Assembly: GCA_023269585.1 (NCBI GenBank)
Contig: JAHFTC010000002.1
Coordinates: forward strand, 21,045-85,044
DNA: 64,000 nucleotides
Reading direction: 5' to 3'
Origin: Opitutaceae bacterium
Lineage (GTDB): Bacteria > Verrucomicrobiota > Verrucomicrobiia > Opitutales > Opitutaceae
Shown: positions 24,878-33,073 of the stretch, one piece after another
Position numbering within the stretch: the first letter of the stretch is position 1
Layout of the letters: each line of letters opens with the position of its first letter
Translations under genes and position numbers: made by a program
Notes under the pieces: generated by a model
Told to the model about the DNA's origin: nothing
Database searches by the model: none
What the model saw: only the letters and a program-made list of their open reading frames with translations

Positions 24878-25153
24878 TCAGCATCCGCAGCACTCGTGTT
24901 TCACTACGCGCGTCTTTGTCCTCCCGTTGGCCGACGGCTGGTAGGTCGTCACATCACGGCATTTGCCACAGGTGGGGTGCTTCGCCGCGGGAGTTGTCTT
25001 GGCAGTTGGGTCTGCCGATACAGCCGCCGAGGGTGGAGTCGCCGCCGGACTCTTCGCGCGCCGCTGGAAATAGCCTGCTCCCGGCCCGGCGAATGAGACG
25101 GAGGCGAGCCCGAGGAACAGGGCTGCCATGATGACAAGTTTTGAGGTTTTCAT
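24878..25153 (-). CDS. Small secreted Cys-rich protein, probable metal binder
   Basis: A 91-residue protein with signal peptide KTSKLVIMAALFLGLASVSF-A and a mature part ending in a Cys cluster: HPTCGKCRDVTTYQP, then VVKHECCGC. The pattern CxxC...HECCGC is a plausible soft-metal site. A frame open further upstream (to 25360) is poor coding sequence; the internal ATG gives a clean signal peptide. It lies between ynfA and the P-ATPase membrane-protein gene in the metal operon, so a periplasmic metal-buffering role is likely but unproven. No family name recognised. Confidence 0.65.
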   Translation of the reverse strand: MKTSKLVIMAALFLGLASVSFAGPGAGYFQRRAKSPAATPPSAAVSADPTAKTTPAAKHPTCGKCRDVTTYQPSANGRTKTRVVKHECCGC

Positions 25154-25226
25154 GGTTCGATTCTTTCTTCTCTTGTTACGTGCCGCGGTATTGTGGTCAC
25201 GAAAAGTACTACTCCCTCCGAATCGC

Positions 25227-25475
25227 TCACCCTCGGTGTTTTTGTCCCGGGCTCGCCCCCTTTGGCCGCGCCCGCCAACGACTTCGGATGAAGTCCGCGA
25301 GTGCACCCACGGCCAGGCCGCCGACGCTTCCTTCCAGCATCCGTAACATGGAGTTGCCATAGATTACCTCGGAGACTGCCCCGGCGAGCAGACCGACGAA
25401 CAGGCCGGGGACGATCCACGGCATACCGCTGGCGCCAACGCGGGGCTCGGCCTCATGCTTTCGGTGCTTCGACAT
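25227..25475 (-). CDS. Small membrane protein downstream of P-type ATPase
   Basis: An 82-residue protein starting MSKHRKHEAEPRVGASGMPW, overlapping the 3' end of the P-ATPase gene by 23 bases in another frame. One or two hydrophobic helices (WIVPGLFVGLLAGAVSEVIY; LEGSVGGLAVGALADF) are followed by a basic tail. It is probably an inner-membrane protein co-translated with the transporter. Function unknown. A His/Lys-rich N-terminus could touch metals, but this is weak. Confidence 0.5.
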   Translation of the reverse strand: MSKHRKHEAEPRVGASGMPWIVPGLFVGLLAGAVSEVIYGNSMLRMLEGSVGGLAVGALADFIRSRWRARPKGASPGQKHRG

Positions 25476-27450
25476 GTTCCCTTTCGGCTCCGCTTCGGCG
25501 CGGGGCGCTGGGCTCCCGGAGCAAGCGAAGGGCATTGGCAACGACGAGCAACGTGGCGCCGGTGTCCGCGAGGATAGCGAGCCAAAGGCTCGTGATTCCG
25601 AAGAGGGCGAGCACGAGGAAGAGCGCCTTCAGCGTGAGGGCGAACGCGATATTGAAGCGGATGATACCGAGAGTGCGCCGCCCCATCTGCACCGCCTCCG
25701 CGATCATGCCGAGATCGTCCCGCATGAGGGCGATGTCGGCGGTTTCAATCGCGGCATCCGTACCGGCCGCCCCCATCGCGATACCGACCGTGGCCGAGGC
25801 CATCGCAGGGGCGTCGTTCACCCCGTCGCCGACCATGCCGACGAAGGCGAACCGCGCACGCAGCTCGCTCACGGCGGCGACTTTGTCCTCGGGCAGCAGA
25901 TCGCCGCGCGCGTGGTCGATGCCGACTTCGCGGGCGATGGCGTCGGCCGTCCGCTGGTTGTCGCCACTGAGCATGACGACCTGTTTGACCCCGACCGCAT
26001 GCAGCGCGGCGACGGCGGCACGAGCGTTGCCGCGCACGGCATCACCAACGGAAATCAGACCGAGCACGCGCCCGGGAGCACCGCCGGTTGGTCTCTCACC
26101 GACGACGATGGCGGTGAGTCCGCTCTTTTCGATGGCGGAGAGTCGTTGCTCCAGCTCCGGGGAGCACACGCCGAGTTCATGGGCGAAACGATGATTGCCG
26201 ATGAAGACGGCCTTCCCCTCAAGCAAAGCTTCGGCACCACGACCCGGCTTGGTCTGGAAATCCTGCGCGGCCTTGAACGCGACCTTCTGCTCGCGCGCCT
26301 GCGCGACGATGGCCTGCGCGAGTGGATGAGAGGAGTGCTCGTCGATCGCCGCGGCGACCTGCAACGTCTCCTCCTCACCTGCCGTGACCCGCTCGATACG
26401 CAGGACGCGCGGCTTCCCCTCCGTGAGCGTGCCGGTCTTGTCGAGGGCCAGCGCGCGGAGTTTGCCGATGGTTTCGAGATGCGCGCCGCCTTTCACGAGC
26501 ACACCGCGCCGTGCGAGTGCGGTGAGCCCGGCAACAACACTGACCGGCGTGGAAATCACCAGCGCGCACGGACAGGCAATGATGAGCAGCACGCAGGCAC
26601 GGTACAGCCACACGCTCCATTCGCCGCCGAACAGGAGTGGCGGCGCCACGAAGACCAGCACGGCCAGAAGGGCGACCATCGGCGTATAGTAACGAGCGAA
26701 AACGTCGACGAACCGCTGAGTCGGTGCCTTCTGTTCCTGCGCGTCCTCGACGAGGCGGATGATGCGCGCGAGCGTCGTGTCTCCTGCCGCCTTGGTGACA
26801 CGGACCTCCAGCGAGCCTTCGCCGTTGATCGAGCCTGCAAACACGGAATCACCCGGCCGTTTGTCCACCGGCACAGACTCGCCGGTGATCGGAGCCTGGT
26901 TCACCGCTGAATTGCCGCGGGCCACCACGCCATCCAACGGGATACGTTCGCCATTCTTCACGAGCACCACGGCGTCGACACCCACTTCGGCCACCGGCCT
27001 CTCTACGGTGCCACTTTCTGTCTTCACCAGCGCGGTGTCGGGGGCGAGTTCAAGCAGGGCACGAACGGCGCGGTTCGCACGCCGGTCCGCCCAGCCTTCC
27101 AGCCACTCGGCAACACCGAAGAGCACGACGACCGTGGCGGCCTCGGCCCATTCACCGATGAAGGCCGCCCCGATGACGGCGACCACCATCAACAAGCTGA
27201 TGTTGGGTCGTAGCCGACGGGCCGCTTCCCAGGCGCCCGGAATCAGAAACCAACCGCCCAGCACAACGGCCACGCCGGCGAGGGCCTTTGGGAGGATCGC
27301 CGGCCCCACGTGCGTCCATTGCGTGACGAGTGCCACCACATTGAACACAGCGGCGACCGCGAGGCTGCGCGTGGGCCACGGATTCTCGTGGTCGTGATTG
27401 CAGCCACAGCCACCGTGTTCGGTTTCACCGTCGTGGTCGTGCTCGCTCAT
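25453..27450 (-). CDS. Heavy-metal P1B-type ATPase (Zn/Cd/Pb-like)
   Basis: A 665-residue protein starting MSEHDHDGETEHGGCGCNHD, a His/Asp/Cys-rich N-terminus that replaces the usual HMA domain. The membrane core includes the CPC signature IACPCALVIST. The phosphorylation motif is DKTGTLTEG, the nucleotide-binding domain follows, and MVGDGVNDAPAMA is the hinge motif. The CPC motif with a His-rich tail fits Zn2+/Cd2+/Pb2+ exporters (ZntA/CadA class). A 29-residue upstream frame extension overlaps the lipoprotein gene and is rejected. Start overlaps that gene's stop by 4 bp, indicating one transcript. Confidence 0.9.
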   Translation of the reverse strand: MSEHDHDGETEHGGCGCNHDHENPWPTRSLAVAAVFNVVALVTQWTHVGPAILPKALAGVAVVLGGWFLIPGAWEAARRLRPNISLLMVVAVIGAAFIGEWAEAATVVVLFGVAEWLEGWADRRANRAVRALLELAPDTALVKTESGTVERPVAEVGVDAVVLVKNGERIPLDGVVARGNSAVNQAPITGESVPVDKRPGDSVFAGSINGEGSLEVRVTKAAGDTTLARIIRLVEDAQEQKAPTQRFVDVFARYYTPMVALLAVLVFVAPPLLFGGEWSVWLYRACVLLIIACPCALVISTPVSVVAGLTALARRGVLVKGGAHLETIGKLRALALDKTGTLTEGKPRVLRIERVTAGEEETLQVAAAIDEHSSHPLAQAIVAQAREQKVAFKAAQDFQTKPGRGAEALLEGKAVFIGNHRFAHELGVCSPELEQRLSAIEKSGLTAIVVGERPTGGAPGRVLGLISVGDAVRGNARAAVAALHAVGVKQVVMLSGDNQRTADAIAREVGIDHARGDLLPEDKVAAVSELRARFAFVGMVGDGVNDAPAMASATVGIAMGAAGTDAAIETADIALMRDDLGMIAEAVQMGRRTLGIIRFNIAFALTLKALFLVLALFGITSLWLAILADTGATLLVVANALRLLREPSAPRRSGAEREHVEAPKA

Positions 27451-27863
27451 GATGGATCGGGTTGGTGCGTTGCGCCCGCATGGGGACGAACAATGACTGC
27501 CGCGGCACCGGCCGGCCAGGGTTCCGCTGGAACCCAAAATGTCGCCGGCGGCGACACCCCCAAGCGCCTGCGCTGGAAACGAACGCCAGCGCTTCTCAGG
27601 GCGATCTGTTGGAAACCGGCATCAAGGAACTCCACATCGACATGGGTTCCTCCGCTTGGGAGGAAGCGATGCAGCTTTCGCACCCGACCGGTGACCACGT
27701 GCCGCCCGTCCGCGACCACGATTTGCGCAGACTCGATCCGCAGATTCCGGCTGTCTTCCTTGGTGATCGGGATGCGCACGATTTCCGGTCGTGGTGCGGT
27801 CACCGTCGCACAGCCGGTGAGTAGCGCAGCCGCGAGGACGAGCAAAGCGAAGCGTTTGTTCAT
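27447..27863 (-). CDS. Predicted lipoprotein, metal operon
   Basis: A 138-residue protein with lipoprotein signal NKRFALLVLAAALLTGC (lipobox LLTG-C) and a beta-rich mature domain (EIVRIPITKEDSRNLRIESA, then GRVRKLHRFLPSGGTHVDVE). The chosen ATG gives the clean signal, and 14 upstream residues are discarded. The stop overlaps the P-ATPase start by 4 bp. Possibly a periplasmic binding or chaperone lipoprotein for the efflux module. Function is unknown. Confidence 0.65.
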   Translation of the reverse strand: MNKRFALLVLAAALLTGCATVTAPRPEIVRIPITKEDSRNLRIESAQIVVADGRHVVTGRVRKLHRFLPSGGTHVDVEFLDAGFQQIALRSAGVRFQRRRLGVSPPATFWVPAEPWPAGAAAVIVRPHAGATHQPDPS

Positions 27864-27864
27864 G

Positions 27865-28266
27865 TCATGCCTTCGGATATCGGACCACGAAGCTCTCAGC
27901 CTCACCGTTGCCCGTGACGAACAGCGTAAAGTGAATCCGAAAGACGAGTGGGGGTTTGATGGATGCGGGGGACACGAGGGTGTCTCCGTCGGGATTGAGA
28001 ATCACGCGCCGGTCTTCACGCGCCGGGTAGACGACTCGGGCCGAGGCATACAGGCCATCGACGGGCGCGGGATTCTTCGCCGCGTCAAAGAGCCTCACCA
28101 CGAGGCGATTTCCGGTCGCTTCGACATTGAGCCATCCGCCGGCCGCTCGGGCGATGTTGACGCCCGTCTCCGGCAGGGTCGGGATGGGACCGGCGGCACG
28201 CAGGGTGACGGTCGCGAAGAACGCGAGCACCACTACGGCGATCCAGGTCAGAAAGTTGGACTTCAT
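27865..28266 (-). CDS. Secreted hypothetical protein, metal operon
   Basis: A 133-residue protein starting MKSNFLTWIAVVVLAFFATV, an uncleaved or cleaved N-terminal membrane segment. A mature region with beta-rich composition (NVEATGNRLVVRLFDAAKN; ARVVYPAREDRRVILNPDG) follows. It begins 80 bp after the P-II-like gene and stops 1 bp before the lipoprotein gene starts. No metal-ligand cluster and no recognised family. Probably periplasmic. Confidence 0.55.
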   Translation of the reverse strand: MKSNFLTWIAVVVLAFFATVTLRAAGPIPTLPETGVNIARAAGGWLNVEATGNRLVVRLFDAAKNPAPVDGLYASARVVYPAREDRRVILNPDGDTLVSPASIKPPLVFRIHFTLFVTGNGEAESFVVRYPKA

Positions 28267-28346
28267 TGGGTTTGAGTGGGGATAGATGAGCCCCACCCCT
28301 CGGCGCCGCGGATGCGCCGGGGATGGGTTGTACTGGATCACTCCGG

Positions 28347-28688
28347 CTACGTGGCAGCCTCTCCCGTCTCTCCCGTGCTGATGCGGCGAGCCGCCTCAAG
28401 CGACAGGGTATAGATCTTGCCGTCACCGCGCTGGCCCGTGTGGGCCGCTTCGGCGATGGCTCGCTCCACGACGGACTGGAGACTATCCTGCGTCATGACT
28501 TCGACGCGGACACGACCGAGAGTGCCGACTAGAGCCTCCTGTTCGACTTCGGCGTGGGAGCGCCCACGGCCCCTGCCGAAACCACGAATATCCGAGAAAC
28601 TGGCTCCGGAGAGTCCAGGGATCGCGTGGAGGGCTTCACGGACGGCGTCCTCTTTCGAGGGACGAATATAGGCGATAACGACCTTCAT
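28347..28688 (-). CDS. P-II-like signalling protein in metal-efflux operon
   Basis: A 113-residue protein aligning along its whole length with GlnB/GlnK: N-terminal VVIAYIRPSKEDAVREALHA, the T-loop start GFGRGRGRS, B-loop TGQRGDGKIYTLSLEAA and C-terminal RRISTGETGEA. In the T-loop the two Tyr of E. coli GlnB (46 and 51) are replaced by Glu and Ala, so uridylylation is not expected. Canonical P-II proteins bind ATP/ADP/2-oxoglutarate. Its place between a metal-binding exported protein and the P-ATPase suggests it senses energy or metal status for this efflux system. That is inference. Confidence 0.85.
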   Translation of the reverse strand: MKVVIAYIRPSKEDAVREALHAIPGLSGASFSDIRGFGRGRGRSHAEVEQEALVGTLGRVRVEVMTQDSLQSVVERAIAEAAHTGQRGDGKIYTLSLEAARRISTGETGEAAT

Positions 28689-28693
28689 GGTGC

Positions 28694-29158
28694 TCAGTGG
28701 TCGTGCCCGCCTTCGCCACCGGCATCGTCGCAGGTGCACGCATATTCGGCTCGTTTGCACTCGGCGCAAATCTCCTCGTGGAAGAGCACGCGGAAGTTTT
28801 TCGGCTTCGCGGTAGCCGTATCGCGGACTTGGAGAACAATGGTGTAGTCGTCGCCCTCCGGCAGCGCGGCGGTCGACACCAGCGCGCCATCCTTGGCGAC
28901 GAAGGAGAGCTTTACCTTGCCGGTCTTGGCTTCGGCGGTGGCGGTGACCGCCTGACCGGCGACGGTGACCGACTTGAGGTCCTTGTCGTAGAGCGAGACG
29001 ACAACGGTCCGGTCCGCCGCGACGAAGAGCTCCACATGAGGGGCTTCGGTAGTGACAATCCGTCCGCCCTTGGGGCCGGGGATTGGTTTGGCCAGAAGCG
29101 CGACGGACGAAGCCGCCAACGCGATAAACGACAGGATGATTCTGCGAGTTGTATTCAT
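28694..29158 (-). CDS. Exported Cys/His-tailed protein downstream of czcA
   Basis: A 154-residue protein with signal peptide (ILSFIALAASSVALLA). A beta-sandwich-like body has regular beta strands (HVELFVAADRTVVVSLYDKD). The C-terminal tail CAECKRAEYACTC, followed by DDAGGEGGHDH, has Cys and His ligands arranged for metal binding. It starts 15 bp after czcA and ends 5 bp before the P-II-like gene. Probably a periplasmic metal carrier that supplies the RND pump. This is inferred from composition and neighbours. Confidence 0.7.
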   Translation of the reverse strand: MNTTRRIILSFIALAASSVALLAKPIPGPKGGRIVTTEAPHVELFVAADRTVVVSLYDKDLKSVTVAGQAVTATAEAKTGKVKLSFVAKDGALVSTAALPEGDDYTIVLQVRDTATAKPKNFRVLFHEEICAECKRAEYACTCDDAGGEGGHDH

Positions 29159-29173
29159 GAGATGGTCAAGTAT

Positions 29174-32100
29174 TCAGGATTTTGGAAGCGCGGGGTTCTT
29201 GGGTGAGGCTGGTTCGTCGCGCTCGAACCGCTCATAGAGGGCAGGCAGCAACACGAGCGTGAGGAAAGTCGCGCTGATGATGCCGCCGATAACGACCGTC
29301 GCCAGGGGGCGCTGCACCTCCGCGCCCGCGCCACCGGCCAGCGCCATGGGCAGGAAGCCGAGCGAGGCCACAAGTGCCGTCATCAGCACGGGGCGCAATC
29401 GCGTGAGAGACCCCTCAATGGTGGCTTCGCGCACACTGCGCCCCTGCTCGCGGAGCTGGTTGAAGTAGCTCACGAGCATCACGCCGTTGAGCACGGCCAC
29501 ACCGCTGAGCGCGATGAAGCCGATGCCGGCGGAGATAGAGAACGGCAGATCGCGCAACCAAAGCGCAAACACACCGCCGGTCACCGCCAACGGGATTCCC
29601 GAGTAAACCATCAGTGCCTGGCGCAGGCTGCCGAAGGTCATAAAGATCAGCAGGAAGATGACCGCTAGGGCCACGGGCACGATAACCGCGAGACGAGCAC
29701 GGGCCTCTTGCAGGTTCTTGAACTGGCCCCCGAACTCGATGGAATAGCCGGGCGGCAACTTGATCAGTTCCTTCACCTTCGCCTGCGCTTCGAGAACGTA
29801 GCTCTCCACATCGCGTCCGCGCAGATTGACCATGATTGCCGCACGACGCTGCCCGGACTCGCGAGAGATGGTGTTCACCTTGTCGGAGACGTTGAAGTCG
29901 GCGACCTGACCGAGCGTGATCACGCCCTCCTCGTGCGAGGAACGCAGCGGGAGATGCTTCAGCTCATCCAGGGCGGCGCGGAGATTCTCCGGCAGCCGCA
30001 CGACGATGGGATAGCGGCGGTTGCCATCCACGATGACGCCAGTCTCCTTGCCGGCGAGCGCGGTGGCGACCGTGTCGTTCACCTCGCTCGCATGCACATT
30101 GTAGCGGGTCATGGCGTCGCGCCGTAGTTTGATTTCGAGCATCGGCGCCTTGCCGAGTGCATCGAACTCCACGTCGGCGGCACCGGGCACCTTCTCAAGG
30201 ATCTCGCGGGCCTCGCCGGCAAGGCGCTCGATCACCGCGTAGTCGTCGCCGTAAACTTTCACGGCGATATCGGCGCGCGTGCCTTCGAGGATCTCGTTGA
30301 AGCGCATCTCGATGGGCTGGGAGAAGAGATGCGACTCGGCCGGGAGGTTGGTGGCGAGCACCGCGGCCATCCGCGTGGCGACTTCGTCCTTGGTGAGCGT
30401 GTTGCCGCGCTCATCCTTGGCCCATTCGTCGAACGGCTTGTAGAAGATGTAGGTATCGGCGACGTTGACTCCCATCGGATCGGTCGCGACCTCCGCCGTT
30501 CCGATACGCGAAAAGGTGTGCGTCACTCCCGGGAACTTGTCCCGCAGCAGCTTCTCGCCGCGCTCCTGCAATTCCAGCGAGGCGTCCAGCCCGATGCTGT
30601 TGGTGCGGATCATGAACGTGGCAAACGAGCCTTCGTCGAGCTGCGGCACGAACTCCGCGCCGAGCCGGCCGAAAAGGAAGAAGGCGAGCGCGGCAAGCGC
30701 GACCGCTCCGCCCACAAAGAGCCAGCGCAGGCGAAGCGCCACCTCCAGGATGGGGCGGTAGAGCGCCTTCGCGAAGCGGATGACAAAGTTGTCCTCCTCC
30801 GAGATCTTCCCTTTCAGAAAGTACGAACAGAGCACGGGCATGAGCGTGAGGGAAAGAATGAGCGCACCCACCAGCGCGTAGATGACGGTCAGCGCCATCG
30901 GCTTGAACATCTTCCCTTCGATACCGGTGAGCGAAAGGATCGGAACATAGACGATGGTGATGATGAACACGCCGAAGAACATCGGGCGGCCGACTTCCTT
31001 CGCGGCGGTTAGCACGGTGTGCATGCGCTCCTCGAAAGTGAGCGTGCGATGCAGCTCGTGCTGGCGCACCCCGAGGCGACGCACGATGTTTTCGACCATC
31101 ACGACGGCACCGTCGATGATGAGGCCGAAGTCCACCGCACCCAAGCTCATCAGATTGCCCGATACACCGAACTTCACCATCCCGGTGATCGCGAAGAGAA
31201 ACGAGAGCGGGATCGCGAGCGAAACGATGAAGGCAGCGCGCCAGTTGCCGAGCAGGCCGAGCAGTACGACCACGACAAAGATCGCGCCCTCGAAGAGATT
31301 CTTCTCCACCGTGGCGATGGTGCGGTCCACGAGATCGGTACGATCATAGACCGTCGTGATCGTCACGCCGGGAGGGAGCGTAGGCTTGAGCTCCTCCAGC
31401 TTGTCGGCGACCCGGCTTGCGATGATGCGGGAGTTCTCCCCCGCCAGCATCAGCGCTGCGCCAAGGACGGCTTCCTTGCCGTTGTACGTGGCAGTGCCGG
31501 TACGCAGGCTGCTGCCGATGCCGACGTCCGCTACGTCGCGCACCAGCAGCGGCTTCGCGGCGGCGCCGCGGAACTTGAGGGGCAGGCTCGCGATCTCCTC
31601 GGCGGTCTGCACTCGGCTATCGGCGCGGATGGTGATCTGCTCGCCACCGATCTGCACGGACCCGCCGCCAGCGTTCTCCACGTTCTCGCCGACCACATCG
31701 GCGAGTTCCTTGAAGGTGACGCCGGCCGCCAGCAATGCGTCGGGGCGCGGTAGCACGACAATCTGCTTCTCGTAGCCGCCGGATGCATTCACCTCGGCAA
31801 CTCCGGGCACGGTGCGCAACGACGGTTTCACGACGAAGTCGTGGATAAGCTTGAGCTCCATCAGCTGCTCCGCGCGGGTGGCGGGCTTGTTCGGTGCGTC
31901 CTCCCGGTAATCGACGATGTAGTAGAAGATATCGCTCAGGCCGGTGGTAATCGGCGCCAGTTTGGGCGCGAGTCCGGGGGGCAGATCCTCGGCGGCGTTT
32001 TGGAGGCGCTCGCTCACGAGTTGGCGGGAGCGGTAGACGTCGGCGTCGTCGCCAAAGACCAGGGTGACTTGCGAGAGACCGGTCTTGGAGAGCGAGCGCA

Positions 32101-32344
32101 GCTCGGTCATGCCCGGGATGCCGCTCATCTCCATCTCAATGGGAAAGGTGACGAGCTTCTCGATCTCCTCGGGCGCGAGGCCCATGACCTCGGTGTTCAC
32201 CTGTACCTGAACGTTGGTGATATCGGGCGTGGCGTCGATGGGCAGGCGCAGCGCGGCCCAGATGCCCGCGCCAAGCAGCGCGAGCGAGCCCAGCAGCACG
32301 AATACGCGCTGGCGCAGGGAAAATTCCAGAATTTTGTCGATCAT
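29174..32344 (-). CDS. czcA: Heavy-metal RND efflux pump, CzcA-type
   Basis: A 1056-residue inner-membrane pump of HME-RND length. The N-terminal helix QRVFVLLGSLALLGAGIW is followed by LPIDATPDITNVQVQVNTE. The transmembrane domain carries the HME signature SLGAVDFGLIIDGAVVMVEN, in which the Asp pair are proton-relay residues. This DFG...DGAVV form matches CzcA/CnrA rather than CusA. Together with the MFP and TolC-type genes just upstream it forms a tripartite divalent-cation exporter. Metal specificity (Co/Zn/Cd/Ni) cannot be fixed from sequence. Confidence 0.92.
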   Translation of the reverse strand: MIDKILEFSLRQRVFVLLGSLALLGAGIWAALRLPIDATPDITNVQVQVNTEVMGLAPEEIEKLVTFPIEMEMSGIPGMTELRSLSKTGLSQVTLVFGDDADVYRSRQLVSERLQNAAEDLPPGLAPKLAPITTGLSDIFYYIVDYREDAPNKPATRAEQLMELKLIHDFVVKPSLRTVPGVAEVNASGGYEKQIVVLPRPDALLAAGVTFKELADVVGENVENAGGGSVQIGGEQITIRADSRVQTAEEIASLPLKFRGAAAKPLLVRDVADVGIGSSLRTGTATYNGKEAVLGAALMLAGENSRIIASRVADKLEELKPTLPPGVTITTVYDRTDLVDRTIATVEKNLFEGAIFVVVVLLGLLGNWRAAFIVSLAIPLSFLFAITGMVKFGVSGNLMSLGAVDFGLIIDGAVVMVENIVRRLGVRQHELHRTLTFEERMHTVLTAAKEVGRPMFFGVFIITIVYVPILSLTGIEGKMFKPMALTVIYALVGALILSLTLMPVLCSYFLKGKISEEDNFVIRFAKALYRPILEVALRLRWLFVGGAVALAALAFFLFGRLGAEFVPQLDEGSFATFMIRTNSIGLDASLELQERGEKLLRDKFPGVTHTFSRIGTAEVATDPMGVNVADTYIFYKPFDEWAKDERGNTLTKDEVATRMAAVLATNLPAESHLFSQPIEMRFNEILEGTRADIAVKVYGDDYAVIERLAGEAREILEKVPGAADVEFDALGKAPMLEIKLRRDAMTRYNVHASEVNDTVATALAGKETGVIVDGNRRYPIVVRLPENLRAALDELKHLPLRSSHEEGVITLGQVADFNVSDKVNTISRESGQRRAAIMVNLRGRDVESYVLEAQAKVKELIKLPPGYSIEFGGQFKNLQEARARLAVIVPVALAVIFLLIFMTFGSLRQALMVYSGIPLAVTGGVFALWLRDLPFSISAGIGFIALSGVAVLNGVMLVSYFNQLREQGRSVREATIEGSLTRLRPVLMTALVASLGFLPMALAGGAGAEVQRPLATVVIGGIISATFLTLVLLPALYERFERDEPASPKNPALPKS

Positions 32345-32365
32345 GTTGGGATCAGAAGAATGCGG

Positions 32366-33073
32366 TTAGTGGCTGTGACCGCCGCCTTTGGTGAGGCGCA
32401 GTTCGGTGAGCCAGAGTTGTTCGACGGCGGTCGTGGCGACCACGTCGCCGACGTAGAGACCGTCGAGGATCTCGATGTATTCGCCGTCGCTGGCACCGGG
32501 CTGTACCGGGGTACGCAGCAGATTCGCGCCGTTGACGACATAGACGTAGGCGCCGGTTGATGTCCGCAGCAGGGCCGCACGCGGAACCGCGACATTCTGG
32601 CGAGTCAGGCCCCGCAAGATCAGGTTGACCGCCGTGCCAACCGCCGGCGTGCCGGGCAAGGCGAGTACGATTTCAACCTGATTCAGCGCGGGCAACAGCT
32701 CGCGGCGGACCGCGAGAAGCGTGGCGCCGCTCGGCGGGTTGGACTCCAACTCGTCGGCGAGTTCAACGGGGACGAGCGAGATCGCCCTGGCAGGCGGGCC
32801 GGCATCGAATACGGAGGCAGTGACCTCATAAGTGTGGGCGACGGGGCGCTCCTCGATCTCGGCCGTCTTCACGCCAATTGCGGCAGCAGTCTCGGCCGCG
32901 AGTAGCAGGCCCTGGCCCTCTTTGAATTTCGCGGGCGCTTCATCTTCCTGATGCGCAGATTCGCCTTCGTCGTGGCCCGCGTGCTCATCGGACGACTGCG
33001 ACTTGCCACAACCGGACAACGCCAGAAGGGCCGCCACTGGAAGGACGATCAATATAAGTGAGGATCGGCTCAT
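32366..33073 (-). CDS. czcB: Short membrane-fusion protein of the RND efflux system
   Basis: A 235-residue lipoprotein (signal RSSLILIVLPVAALLALSGC). A His/Glu-rich linker follows (DEHAGHDEGESAHQEDEA), then a shortened core with segments VAVPRAALLRTSTGAYVYVV and GEYIEILDGLYVGDVVATTA typical of the beta-barrel and membrane-proximal domains of CzcB/CusB. It is about 150 residues shorter than usual and I see no lipoyl/hairpin region. It ends in GGGHSH, another metal-ligand run. Start overlaps czcC stop by 4 bp. Confidence 0.8.
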   Translation of the reverse strand: MSRSSLILIVLPVAALLALSGCGKSQSSDEHAGHDEGESAHQEDEAPAKFKEGQGLLLAAETAAAIGVKTAEIEERPVAHTYEVTASVFDAGPPARAISLVPVELADELESNPPSGATLLAVRRELLPALNQVEIVLALPGTPAVGTAVNLILRGLTRQNVAVPRAALLRTSTGAYVYVVNGANLLRTPVQPGASDGEYIEILDGLYVGDVVATTAVEQLWLTELRLTKGGGHSH

